Notes: a model not told the origin generated them from the letters alone. Positions 6,301-14,341 are shown, counted from the stretch's first letter. The stretch: 16,365 nucleotides of DNA from JAJUFS01 sp964599565 (GCA_964599565.1 CAZRFE010000053.1:1-16365), one strand, 5' to 3'. A program made the numbers and translations.

Positions 6301-7226
6301 ATACGCACGTGAATACCGCAATCGCGTTGCTCAAACGCGAGACATGGGAACACCGCACGTTCTGGGCGGTGCCGATGGTCATCGCCGCGCTGATGCTGTT
6401 CTTCTTCCTGTGGGCGATGGTCTACGTCGTGCCGCACAAGATGGGGTATGACCTGTGGGTCGATCGCATGAGCGTCTCCGATCACCAGGCGCTGGAGCAG
6501 ATCGGCAGCTACTTCATTCCCGGCCTGGCCGCACCGTTCTTCGTGATGATGGTGTTCGTCACCGCGTTCTACCTGCTCGATGCGCTGTACAGCGAGCGGC
6601 GCGACCGCTCCATCCTGTTCTGGAAGTCGCTGCCGGTGAGCGATACCTTGACGGTGCTTTCCAAGTGGGGCGCCGTGCTGCTGGTGTTCCCGGCGTTCGT
6701 GTTCGCGATCGTGGTTGCACTGTCGATCGTGCTCACGCTGCTCACCGGCCTCTTCGTGATGTTCGGCGGCGGCAATGCGTGGACGCTGGTGTGGCAGCAC
6801 TACGGCCTGTTCGACGGTCTCGGCAGCACGCTCACGCTCTTCTATGTCGAGGCGCTGTGGTACCTGCCGTTGATGGGCTGGCTGCTGCTCGCATCCGCGT
6901 GGGCGAAGAAGGCGCCGTTCCTGTGGGCCTTCCTGCCGCCGGTCGCCATCGCGATCCTGGAGAAGATGTTCCTCGGCTCGGACAACTTCCTCGACCTCGT
7001 TGGCAGCCGGCTCGCGCCTTTCGGTGGCGAAGAGGGCTTCGGCGGACGCATGGAACGCGAGTTCGAGATGTTCGACGGCGACGTGACGTTCAGCGGCTCG
7101 ACGGGCTTCGACGTCAGCGTGTTCGGCGACCTCCTCACGACACCCGGCTTCTGGTACGGGCTCGTGTTCGCGGCCGCCTGCACCGCAGGTGCGATCTGGC
7201 TGCGCCGCTACCGCGACGAATCGTGA
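6297..7226 (+). CDS. ABC-2 type transporter permease
   Basis: 309 residues with about six membrane segments (roughly 20-43, 74-100, 117-135, 138-155, 186-222 as one or two, and 283-302). The pattern is that of ABC-2 permeases. The segment between about 235 and 280 is Gly- and Glu-rich (GGEEGFGGRMEREFEMFDG) and looks soluble. An acidic or polar stretch (VVPHKMGYDLWVDRMSVSDH) follows the first membrane segment and is likely exposed outside. It starts within the end of the ATPase gene (ATGA overlap), with AAAGGAG upstream. The two together should form the transporter, presumably with two copies of each. No FtsX/MacB-type domain is seen. Confidence 0.9.
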   Translation: MNTHVNTAIALLKRETWEHRTFWAVPMVIAALMLFFFLWAMVYVVPHKMGYDLWVDRMSVSDHQALEQIGSYFIPGLAAPFFVMMVFVTAFYLLDALYSERRDRSILFWKSLPVSDTLTVLSKWGAVLLVFPAFVFAIVVALSIVLTLLTGLFVMFGGGNAWTLVWQHYGLFDGLGSTLTLFYVEALWYLPLMGWLLLASAWAKKAPFLWAFLPPVAIAILEKMFLGSDNFLDLVGSRLAPFGGEEGFGGRMEREFEMFDGDVTFSGSTGFDVSVFGDLLTTPGFWYGLVFAAACTAGAIWLRRYRDES

Positions 7227-7251
7227 TCGACCGGAATTCAAAGGAGCATCG

Positions 7252-7599
7252 ATGAAAGCTTTCCTGATGACACTGCTGCTGCCCGCCCTGCTTGCTCTCA
7301 ACGGCTGCGTGGTCGTGGTCGGCACCGACACGGAAGACGGCGCCTACTGGGGCGGCAGGGACTACAGCGACAACGGCGTGCGCCATGACGGCGATCGTCT
7401 CAGCCGCGATGTGGCGCACGTGCTGGGCACGGACGTGGACCTGGTTGCCGAGGACATCCGGGTCTCCAGCGAAGATGGCGTTGTCGTGCTGAAGGGCAGC
7501 GTCAGGGACGTGACGCTGCTTGAGAAAGCGCTGGCGAGTGCACGCGGCGTCGAGGGCGTGGACCGCGTGATCTCGAAAATCACCGTGGATGCCGGGTGA
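7252..7599 (+). CDS. BON-domain lipoprotein, last gene of the ABC operon
   Basis: 115 residues. MKAFLMTLLLPALLALNGC is a lipoprotein signal with lipobox Leu-Asn-Gly-Cys, cysteine 19. A Gly/Asp-rich linker (20-47) precedes one BON domain (about 50-113: DVAHVLGTDVDLVAEDIRVSSEDGVVVLKGSV, ending VDRVISKITV). BON domains bind phospholipid or other envelope components and occur in OsmY- and DolP-like proteins. The start at 7252 has AAGGAG 5 bases upstream. A longer in-frame reading from 7189 overlaps the permease and lacks the signal at its N-terminus, so it was dropped. The 25-base gap from the permease and the terminator at 7662 place it in the same operon. It probably acts in the periplasm or outer membrane alongside the transporter. 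Confidence 0.88.
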   Translation: MKAFLMTLLLPALLALNGCVVVVGTDTEDGAYWGGRDYSDNGVRHDGDRLSRDVAHVLGTDVDLVAEDIRVSSEDGVVVLKGSVRDVTLLEKALASARGVEGVDRVISKITVDAG

Positions 7600-7607
7600 A
7601 GCGTCAT

Positions 7608-7691
7608 GGCGGACATGGATGTCTGCCGCTCTTGTGTTGAAACTCTCTCCCCTTGAAGATTGACCCCGGTTCCCGCCGGGGTCTTTTCTTT
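7608..7691 (+). terminator. Intrinsic terminator of the ABC operon (with an upstream hairpin)
   Basis: GACCCCGG (7662-7669) and CCGGGGTC (7676-7683) form a perfect 8-bp stem with a 6-base loop, followed by TTTTCTTT (7684-7691). This is a standard rho-independent terminator for the plus strand. A second hairpin precedes it: GGCGGACAT at 7608-7616 with ATGTCTGCC at 7619-7627, one G-U pair and no U-tract. The U-tract runs straight into the TTG start of the next gene. No clear promoter for that gene is seen in 7600-7689. Confidence 0.88.
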
Positions 7692-9534
7692 GCGTCGCAG
7701 ATTCCTCCACCCGCTCCTGCTCGTCATCGCGCTCGCCTGCGCGCCGGCGTCCGCAAGCCTGCCGGATACGCGGCCGCGCGCGACGGACGACGCGCTGCGC
7801 AGCGCGCTGCAGGCGATCCGCGTGCGCCACGGTGTGCCGGGACTTGCCGCCGCGGTGTTCGATCGCGAGACGGTTCGTGCCTTCGGCGTCGGCGAGCTTC
7901 AGCCCGGCGGCAATCCCGTGACGCCGGACAGCCGGTTTCGCGCCGGGCAGGTGAGCCTGCTGTTCACCGGCATCACGAGCGCGGTGCTGACCACCGATGG
8001 CAGCATGCCGGCGGATGGCGAGCTGCGCCGCCTGGCGCCCGAGGTCGATTTCCACAATCCCTGGTCCGGCGAGCGCCCCGTGCGCGTCGCGGATCTCCTC
8101 GCGCATCGGGCAGGCCTCGGCGCGGTTCATTTTCGCGACGTGCATGCGGAGTCGCCCGGGCAGCCGCTGCTTGCGGGCATCAACAGTGCATTCCGCGCGC
8201 TGCGGCTGGAATACCGCCCGGGCGAGCGCGAGCAGTACAGCGTGGTCGGCCATGCGATCGCGGCGTATCTCGTCGAGAAGGCGTCGGGCTTTTCCTACGA
8301 CGAGGTGCTCGAACGCATGCTTTTCCGGCCGCTGGAAATGAATGCCACGCTCGGCCGTCCCGCGGGCGCGCTGCCCGGGGACGCGATCGGGCACACCGGC
8401 CGGCCGGCGCACGGCGTGCGCGACGTGCCGCTCAACTTTCCGGCCGCAGGCGAGGTGTGGATTTCCGCGAACGATCTCGCGCGCATCGGTCAGCTCCTGC
8501 TGAACGACGGACGGTTCGCGGAGCACGTGGTGCTGCCCGCGGGCGCAACCGTGTGGCTGGAATCCGCGCCGCCGGGCAGCACGACGCTGGTGCCGGGCGC
8601 GCGGCAGGGCGTGCATGCCGAGGAATTCGGCGGATTCCTTTTCTATACGCAGACCGGCGCGCTGCGCGGGTTCCTCGCGCGGTTTGCCTACAGCCCGGCG
8701 CTTGGGCGCGGCTACGTGCTGCTGCTGAATCACGGCGGCGCGCGCGCCGCGCTGGCGGAAGCCGAGCAGCTGCTGCGCGGCCAGCTGCTCGACGGAGGCG
8801 CGCATCCCGGCCCGGTGCCCGCACCCGCGGCGACCGGAAGACCTGAATCGCTGCGCGGCTGGTACCGGCGCACGGACAGCGAGCCGCCGCCACGCGCCTT
8901 CCATCTCGCCTGGTTCGGCATTGCGCACGTCGAAGACTGCGGCGATGGCTGGTGTCTTTCCGGTCCGGGACGTCATGTGAGGCTTGAGCCGTTCGACGGC
9001 CGGCGGTTGCGGGAGACCGGGCATTGGCACCCCGGCTGGGATGTCCGCGCAACGGCTTCGGATCTCTGGCTGGAAAACGCGACGGAGAGCTGGCGTCGCG
9101 TGCCGGGCTGGCAGGTTTTCCTGTCGACGCTCGCGGCTGCGATCGTGCTGGCGGGCGTCGTGCTCGCCCCGGGGTTGCTCGTCGGCTGGGGAGTGGCGCT
9201 GTGGCGGCGGCGGCTTTCCGGTTACCGCGACCTTGTTCCGCGGCTGGTGCCGCTCGCGGCCATGCTCGCGCTGGTGGCGTACCAGGTCGTGCTGTTCGGC
9301 ATCGGGTATCCCGCGCTCGGCGAGTTCGGTGCGCCGGCAGTCACGCTGCTGGTGCTGTCGATCCTCGCCCCCGTGCTTGCGGTGCTCGCGCTGCCTGCTG
9401 CGATCGCGGGCTTTGCCTGGAAGCAGCCGTGGCGGGCCGCCGTCGCAGCCGCCTTTCTCGCGCTTGCCGCGCTGGTCATGGCCGGCGGCATGGCGGCGAG
9501 CGGGCTGGTTGCCTTCCAGTCCTGGAACTATTGA
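7690..9534 (+). CDS. Membrane-anchored beta-lactamase/PBP-fold protein, probably catalytically inactive
   Basis: 614 residues from the TTG at 7690. That start gives a clean signal peptide (MRRRFLHPLLLVIALACAPA, then SAS). The alternative TTG at 7660 would translate the terminator and adds nothing recognisable. Residues about 30-345 follow the serine beta-lactamase/penicillin-binding fold (beta-lactamase class C, esterase EstB, PbpX relatives). The active-site motifs are altered. The SxxK box reads QVSL (Gln87, Leu90 in FRAGQVSLLFTG), YxN reads YSV (Tyr183-Val185), and the third box reads TQTG (320-323). It therefore lacks the nucleophile and general base. About 345-470 is a second soluble part. 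Four hydrophobic segments lie at roughly 475-505, 520-545, 550-575 and 585-608. The gene ends within the tail of the opposing nhaP2 gene (7-base overlap). Reading frame and composition are normal, so this is not a decayed pseudogene. Confidence 0.8.
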   Translation: MRRRFLHPLLLVIALACAPASASLPDTRPRATDDALRSALQAIRVRHGVPGLAAAVFDRETVRAFGVGELQPGGNPVTPDSRFRAGQVSLLFTGITSAVLTTDGSMPADGELRRLAPEVDFHNPWSGERPVRVADLLAHRAGLGAVHFRDVHAESPGQPLLAGINSAFRALRLEYRPGEREQYSVVGHAIAAYLVEKASGFSYDEVLERMLFRPLEMNATLGRPAGALPGDAIGHTGRPAHGVRDVPLNFPAAGEVWISANDLARIGQLLLNDGRFAEHVVLPAGATVWLESAPPGSTTLVPGARQGVHAEEFGGFLFYTQTGALRGFLARFAYSPALGRGYVLLLNHGGARAALAEAEQLLRGQLLDGGAHPGPVPAPAATGRPESLRGWYRRTDSEPPPRAFHLAWFGIAHVEDCGDGWCLSGPGRHVRLEPFDGRRLRETGHWHPGWDVRATASDLWLENATESWRRVPGWQVFLSTLAAAIVLAGVVLAPGLLVGWGVALWRRRLSGYRDLVPRLVPLAAMLALVAYQVVLFGIGYPALGEFGAPAVTLLVLSILAPVLAVLALPAAIAGFAWKQPWRAAVAAAFLALAALVMAGGMAASGLVAFQSWNY

Positions 9535-11240
9535 TCTTCGCGGCGTGTGACGCGCGCGGATACGATCCGGCCGTTGTCCACCTTCTGCACGGTGATCCGG
9601 TAGTCGCCGACATCCAGCCACTGGTTTTCCATCACGTCCTTGAAGCGGCGCTCGAACAGCGACTGGACGGTATCCGTGGTGCCGCTTTCCATTCCGTCGA
9701 CACCAAGCAGCAGCAGCACATCGCCGAGGGATGCCTGGCCGCTGACGTCGAACTCGCCCACCACCAGCTCCTTGCGCCGCCCGGCGTCCTGCGAAAGGAA
9801 TATCCAGTCGAGCCGGCCGACGTACTTGATGGGCGCGATGAGGTAGATCATGTCGCCCGGCCGCAGCCGCAGGCGGTTGGATGACGGCGCCAGCGCACCC
9901 CGGCGCATCACGCCCACGACGCGCACCGATCCCGGCAGCGGCAGCGATACCAGCGAGCGGCCGGCCACCGCGCTGTCCGCGTCGAGCGTGTAGCCGACGA
10001 CTTCGTAGTTCAGCTGTCCGGGCACGTCGAGTTCCACGCGCTGCCGGGACTGCTTCACGCCATGCACGTCCAGCTTCAGCCAGCGTGCGACGGGCGCGAT
10101 GGTCGCGCCTTGTACGATGAGCGAAATCAGCACCACGAAGAAGCCGACGTTGAACATTTCACGGGCGTGCTCGATGCCGGCAAGCAGCGGGAACATGCAA
10201 AGCACGATCGGCACCGCGCCGCGCAGCCCCACCCACGCGATATAGATCTGCTCGCGCAGGCTGAAGCGGAACGGGATCAGGCACAGGAATACCGCGACGG
10301 GGCGTGCGATGACGATGAGCGCCGCGGAAATCAGCACCGCGGGAACGGCGTAGTTGACCAGTTCCATGGGTGTGACCAGCAGGCCGAGAATCAGGAACAT
10401 GCCGATCTGCGCCATCCATGCGATGCCGTCGTGGAAACCGAGGATCGAACTGACCGCCCGCACCTTCGTGTTGCCCACGAACAGGCCGGCGAGATAGACG
10501 GCGAGGAAGCCGCTGCCGTTCAGTTCCGAAACCACACCGAAGAGCAGCACGCCGCCAAACAGCACGAGCAGGGGATAGAGCGCGTTGCGCAGTTCGAGCT
10601 TGTTCACCATGCGGGCCAGCAGCCAGCCGCCGGCGTAACCGCCGGCGAGGCCGAGCCCGAACTGCTGCACGAAATAAAACAGCGCCTCGACACCCGGCAT
10701 GCGGTTCGCTGCCACCGCTTCCAGGAGCACGATGGTGAGGAACACGGCCATCGGGTCGTTGGAACCGGATTCAATTTCGAGCGTCGCGCCGACGCGCGGA
10801 TGCAGCGAAAGGTTGGCGTTCTTCAGCAGCGCAAACACCGCGGCGGCGTCCGTGGAACTCACCAGCGAACCGAGCAGCAAGGCTTCCAGCAGGGAAAGAT
10901 CGAGCAGCCACATGCACGCAAGCCCGGTGATGGCCGCCGTGATCACGACGCCGACGGTGGCGAGCGGCACCGCCGGCCGCATGCCGGCGCGAAAGCTGGC
11001 GAGATCGGTGCGCAGACCGCCGTCGAAGATGATGACGGCAAGCGCGAGCGAACCGGCGAGGTGCGCGCTCTGCACGTCGTTGTAGACGATGCCGCCGGGA
11101 CCGTTTTCGCCCGCGAGCATGCCGATGGCGACGAAAATGAGCAGCGTGGGGACGCCGAGGCGCGGCGAAAGGCCGCCGGCCAGCACGCTGATGACAAAGA
11201 TCAGCCCAATCAGTGTGATGATGTGATTGGTGAGTTCCAC
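9528..11240 (-). CDS. nhaP2: Potassium/proton antiporter, CPA1 family (NhaP2/CvrA)
   Basis: 570 residues. It exchanges cytosolic K+ (and possibly Na+) for H+ across the inner membrane and serves K+ and pH homeostasis. The N-terminal 390 residues are a Na_H_exchanger domain of about 12-13 membrane helices, with SSTDAAAVFALL (128-139) and the ion-binding Asn161-Asp162 in ESGSNDPMAV. A TrkA_C (RCK_C) module follows at about 400-480, and a CorC/HlyC-type transporter-associated domain at about 495-568. This domain order is that of E. coli CvrA/NhaP2. I chose the GTG at 11240. It gives MELTNHIITL, which lines up with the E. coli N-terminus, and AGGA lies 4 bases upstream. A TTG at 11270 would add 10 residues. 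The gene reads divergently from ybaL. Its 3' end overlaps the beta-lactamase-fold gene by 7 bases tail to tail, and no terminator is visible. Confidence 0.92.
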   Translation of the reverse strand: MELTNHIITLIGLIFVISVLAGGLSPRLGVPTLLIFVAIGMLAGENGPGGIVYNDVQSAHLAGSLALAVIIFDGGLRTDLASFRAGMRPAVPLATVGVVITAAITGLACMWLLDLSLLEALLLGSLVSSTDAAAVFALLKNANLSLHPRVGATLEIESGSNDPMAVFLTIVLLEAVAANRMPGVEALFYFVQQFGLGLAGGYAGGWLLARMVNKLELRNALYPLLVLFGGVLLFGVVSELNGSGFLAVYLAGLFVGNTKVRAVSSILGFHDGIAWMAQIGMFLILGLLVTPMELVNYAVPAVLISAALIVIARPVAVFLCLIPFRFSLREQIYIAWVGLRGAVPIVLCMFPLLAGIEHAREMFNVGFFVVLISLIVQGATIAPVARWLKLDVHGVKQSRQRVELDVPGQLNYEVVGYTLDADSAVAGRSLVSLPLPGSVRVVGVMRRGALAPSSNRLRLRPGDMIYLIAPIKYVGRLDWIFLSQDAGRRKELVVGEFDVSGQASLGDVLLLLGVDGMESGTTDTVQSLFERRFKDVMENQWLDVGDYRITVQKVDNGRIVSARVTRREDQ

Positions 11241-11411
11241 GCGGTCCTGTCTCCATACGGTGCGTCGCAAGGGAAACCGATCTTAACGTACGGGTCGGAA
11301 TGTCCGGAACGCCAATGCCGTGCTTCGTGACGATTTTTCGCCAGGGCGGCCGCTGTTGTAGACTGCCGGACGCTGTTTTCCCTCCGTATTTTTTTCACAC
11401 CCCGGGTGCCC
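11241..11411. promoter_or_regulatory. Divergent promoter region between nhaP2 and ybaL
   Basis: These 171 bases must contain the start signals of two antiporter genes. Leftwards, TTAAGAT (complement of 11280-11286) is a fair -10 candidate, about 40 bases upstream of the nhaP2 GTG, but no good -35 partner is seen. Rightwards, TTGTAGACT near 11355 is a weak -10-like sequence. TGTCCGGA and TGCCGGACG near 11311 and 11364 are related but not a clean dyad. No riboswitch or terminator is apparent. Confidence 0.4.
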
Positions 11412-13112
11412 ATGGAACATACGACACCGCTCATCACGACACTTGTCGCGGGCTTCGCGCTCGCCTTCTTCCTCGGCATGCTGGCACACCGGTTGCGCAT
11501 TTCTCCCATCGTCGGCTATCTCCTCGCCGGCATCGTGGTTGGTCCGTTCACCCCCGGCATCGTGGCCGACATCGAACTGTCCGCGGAGCTCGCCGAAATC
11601 GGCGTGATCCTGCTGATGTTCGGCGTGGGCCTGCATTTCTCGCTGAGCGACCTGATGCGCGTGCGCAACGTCGCGCTTACCGGCGCGGTCGCGCAGATCG
11701 GCATTGCCACCGCCATCGGCGCATCGCTCGCGCACGGCTGGGGCTGGGATCTGACATCGGGCCTGGTGTTCGGCCTCGCGCTGTCGGTGGCATCCACCGT
11801 TGTGCTGCTGCGTTCACTGGAGGACTACAACCTCATCCAGACCGAGCGCGGCCGCATTGCGATCGCCTGGCTGGTGGTCGAGGACCTGGCGTGCGTGGTG
11901 GCGCTCGTGCTGCTGCCCGCGCTGGCTGAAATCAAGTCAGGCGCCGGCGGCGCGACACTGTCGCTCGGCAGCATCGCCTGGGTGGTGGCGCTGACGCTCG
12001 GCAAGGTCGCGCTGTTCGTCGCGCTTGCGCTCGTCGTGGGGCGCCGGCTCGTGCCCTGGCTGCTGCAGCGCGTGGCGAACACCACCTCGCGCGAGCTGTT
12101 CACCTTGTCGGTTCTCGCGATCGCGATGGGCATTGCCTATCTCTCCGCGCACACCTTCGGTGCGTCACTCGCGCTCGGTGCGTTCTTCGCGGGCCTGGTG
12201 CTGAACGAATCCGAGCTCAGCCACAAGGCGGGCGAAGACATCCTGCCGCTGCGCGATGCGTTCGCCGTGCTGTTCTTCGTCGCGGTCGGCATGCTGTTCG
12301 ACCCGTCGATACTCATCGAGGAACCGCTGCGCGTGCTGGCGGTGGTGCTGGTGATCGTGCTGTGCAAGTCGCTGGCGGCGTTCTTCGTGGTGCTCGCGTG
12401 CAAGCGCACGCTGCGCACGGCGCTGACCATCTCCGCGAGCCTTGCGCAGATCGGCGAATTCTCCTTCATCCTGCTCGGCCTCGGGCTTTCGCTCGGACTC
12501 GTCACGCAGGAAGCGCAGACGCTGATACTCGCCGGTGCGATCCTGTCGATCGCGCTCAATCCGCTCGCATTTCACAGCCTGCACGGAATCGAAACCGCGC
12601 TGCGCCGCTATCCGCGCCTGATCGCGTTTCTCGACCGCTCCAGCGCACCGGCGGCGGAAGCGGCGCGACCGACGATTCCCGCGGAATGGAAGGATCACGT
12701 CATCGTCGTCGGCTATGGCCGTGTCGGCAGCGTGATCGGCGAGATGCTGAAGGAAAGGCAGGTGCCGTTCGCGGTGGTTGAAACGGACCAGAAGATCGTC
12801 TCGCGGCTGACGGACGAAGGCGTGCCCGCGGCATCCGGCGACATCGCCGATCCGGTGGTCAGCGCCGCCGTCGGGCTCGGCTACGCGAAACTGCTCGCCT
12901 TTGCGATTCCCGACAGTTTCCAGTTGCGGCACGCGCTGGAATACGTGCGCGAGTTCAATCCCGGGCTCGACATCGTCGCGCGCGCGCACAGCGAAGCGGA
13001 CATGAAGACGTTCGAGCAGCTTGGCGTGGGCCGCGTCGTGATGGGCGAGCGCGAGCTTGCGTTGCGCATGGGTGCGTACGCCATCGAGCGGCTGCGGGAT
13101 GGCGAGGCCTGA
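11412..13112 (+). CDS. ybaL: Kef-type cation/proton antiporter, CPA2 family (YbaL)
   Basis: 566 residues, close in length and sequence pattern to E. coli YbaL (558). It is an inner-membrane cation/H+ antiporter of the CPA2 class. The N-terminal 385 residues form the membrane domain. Characteristic stretches include TTPLITT at the start, LGMLAHRLRISPIVGYLLAG, GVILLMFGVGLHFSLSDLM, ASTVVLLRSLEDYN and WLVVEDLACVVALVLLPAL. The last has Glu-Asp where Kef proteins have Gln-Asp. A cytosolic TrkA_N/RCK domain follows from about residue 428, with the nucleotide-binding motif VVGYGRVG (about 433) and an acidic residue after the second strand. I use the ATG at 11412; a GTG at 11406 is also in frame. It reads towards purT and stops 6 bases before the purT stop. 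The transported ion is not proven for this family; K+ is likely. Confidence 0.93.
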   Translation: MEHTTPLITTLVAGFALAFFLGMLAHRLRISPIVGYLLAGIVVGPFTPGIVADIELSAELAEIGVILLMFGVGLHFSLSDLMRVRNVALTGAVAQIGIATAIGASLAHGWGWDLTSGLVFGLALSVASTVVLLRSLEDYNLIQTERGRIAIAWLVVEDLACVVALVLLPALAEIKSGAGGATLSLGSIAWVVALTLGKVALFVALALVVGRRLVPWLLQRVANTTSRELFTLSVLAIAMGIAYLSAHTFGASLALGAFFAGLVLNESELSHKAGEDILPLRDAFAVLFFVAVGMLFDPSILIEEPLRVLAVVLVIVLCKSLAAFFVVLACKRTLRTALTISASLAQIGEFSFILLGLGLSLGLVTQEAQTLILAGAILSIALNPLAFHSLHGIETALRRYPRLIAFLDRSSAPAAEAARPTIPAEWKDHVIVVGYGRVGSVIGEMLKERQVPFAVVETDQKIVSRLTDEGVPAASGDIADPVVSAAVGLGYAKLLAFAIPDSFQLRHALEYVREFNPGLDIVARAHSEADMKTFEQLGVGRVVMGERELALRMGAYAIERLRDGEA

Positions 13113-13118
13113 CGCGAT

Positions 13119-14303
13119 TCAGCGAAACTTCAGGCCGATCGATTCCGCCGCGCGCACCGCTTTCGCGCGCGCGGCATCTATATCTTCCGCGAGCGCAAGT
13201 GCAACGCCGAGGCGTCGCTTGCCGCTTATCTCGGGCTTGCCGAACAGGCGAAGCTGCGTATCCGGTTCCGCGAGCGCCTTCTCGACATTCGTATAGCAGA
13301 TATCGCGCGAATCGCCGTGACCGAGAATCACGGCGGACGCGGCCGGGCCGCGCTGGCGAATGACGGGGATCGGCAGCTTCAGGATTGCGCGCAGGTGCAG
13401 CGCGAACTCGGAGAGATCCTGCGAGATCATCGTGACCATGCCGGTGTCGTGCGGGCGCGGCGAGACTTCGCTGAACCACACCTCGTCGCCCTTCACGAAG
13501 AATTCCATGCCGAAGATGCCAAGCCCGCCAAGATTGTTCGACAGCGCGCCCGCGATCTGCTGCGCGCGCTTCAGCGCGGCCTCGCTCATCGGCTGCGGCT
13601 GCCAGGATTCGACGTAATCGCCATCCACCTGGCGGTGCCCGATCGGTTCGCAGAACGTCGTGCCGTCCGCGTGGCGCACGGTGAGCAGCGTGATCTCGTA
13701 ATCGAAATCCACGAAGCCCTCGACAATCACGCGGCCGGCACCGGTGCGTCCGCCTTCCTGCGCGTAATGCCAGGCGTGCTCGATGTCGTCCGAGGTATGC
13801 ACCGTGCTCTGTCCCTTGCCGGACGACGACATCACCGGCTTTACCACGCACGGCGTGCCGATCTCCGTGATCGCCTGGCGGAATTCCTCCTCGGTGTCCG
13901 CAAAGCGATAGGGAGAAACCGGCAGGCCGAGATCCTCCGCCGCGAGCCGGCGGATGCCTTCGCGATCCATCGTCAGGCGCGCCGTGCGCGCGGTTGGAAT
14001 CACGCGATGGCCTTCGGCTTCGAGCTCGACGAGCGTCGCGGTCGCAATGGCTTCGATCTCGGGAACGATGAGATCGGGATCTTCCGCTTCGATCACCGCA
14101 CGTAGCGCCGCGCCGTCGAGCATGTCGATCACGTGGCTGCGATGCGCGACCTGCATCGCCGGTGCATTCGCATAGCGATCCACCGCGACGACTTCCACGC
14201 CGAGGCGCTGCGCTTCGATGGTCACTTCCTTGCCGAGTTCGCCGGCGCCGAGCAGCAGGAGTTTCGTCGCGTTCGCCGCGAGCGGGGTGCCGAGGGTGGT
14301 CAT
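13119..14303 (-). CDS. purT: Formate-dependent phosphoribosylglycinamide formyltransferase (GAR transformylase 2)
   Basis: 394 residues, the usual length. It makes formylglycinamide ribonucleotide from GAR, formate and ATP, the folate-independent version of the third step of purine synthesis. The N-terminal domain has LLLLGAGELGKE (15-26) and IVPEIEAIA (79-87), where the substrate-binding glutamate lies. The ATP-grasp domain spans about 112-320. It includes Lys155 (VVKPVM), the loop SSSGKGQS (159-166), metal-binding Glu267 (MEFF) and Glu279 (SEVSPRPHDTGMVT), and the RPHDTG segment. The C-terminal subdomain ends with SGKRRLGVALALAEDI. It lies between two antiporter genes and is transcribed alone from the promoter at 14336, or possibly also by readthrough from the Kef-type gene upstream. 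No purine operon neighbours are present. The ribosome site before the ATG is weak (GGAA). Confidence 0.97.
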   Translation of the reverse strand: MTTLGTPLAANATKLLLLGAGELGKEVTIEAQRLGVEVVAVDRYANAPAMQVAHRSHVIDMLDGAALRAVIEAEDPDLIVPEIEAIATATLVELEAEGHRVIPTARTARLTMDREGIRRLAAEDLGLPVSPYRFADTEEEFRQAITEIGTPCVVKPVMSSSGKGQSTVHTSDDIEHAWHYAQEGGRTGAGRVIVEGFVDFDYEITLLTVRHADGTTFCEPIGHRQVDGDYVESWQPQPMSEAALKRAQQIAGALSNNLGGLGIFGMEFFVKGDEVWFSEVSPRPHDTGMVTMISQDLSEFALHLRAILKLPIPVIRQRGPAASAVILGHGDSRDICYTNVEKALAEPDTQLRLFGKPEISGKRRLGVALALAEDIDAARAKAVRAAESIGLKFR

Positions 14304-14335
14304 GGTGATTCCGTCGGAAATATCAAAGTGGCGGG

Positions 14336-14341
14336 ATTATA
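14336..14341 (-). promoter_or_regulatory. -10 element of the purT promoter
   Basis: The minus strand reads a perfect TATAAT here (complement of ATTATA), 33-38 bases upstream of the purT ATG. It would give transcription from about 14329 with a leader of about 26 bases. It lies in a short AT-rich island (TTTGTTTATAAT) in an otherwise GC-rich gap of 66 bases. No good -35 hexamer is found at 16-18 bases (AGAAGC at 17). No clear PurR-type palindrome is seen. Confidence 0.6.

Noticed and set aside
6102..7331. 409-codon minus-strand open frame opposite the ABC ATPase and permease
   Set aside because: Its composition is charged and Gln/His-rich, with no motif; the plus strand carries clear ABC genes with ATGA overlaps.
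7660..7689. Upstream TTG start for the beta-lactamase-fold protein
   Set aside because: It translates the terminator hairpin, and a cleaner signal peptide starts at 7690.
7135..9621. 828-codon open frame on the minus strand opposite the BON and beta-lactamase-fold genes
   Set aside because: It is Arg/Ala/His/Gln-rich with no domain, lies antisense to genes with signal peptides and family motifs, and is an artefact of high-GC codon use.
11241..11270. 10-residue extension of NhaP2 from a TTG
   Set aside because: The GTG at 11240 matches the N-terminus of the E. coli homologue and has an AGGA upstream.
10062..11330. 422-codon plus-strand open frame opposite nhaP2
   Set aside because: Its composition is low-complexity charged residues (Glu, Gln, His, Arg), and it mirrors a well-conserved antiporter.
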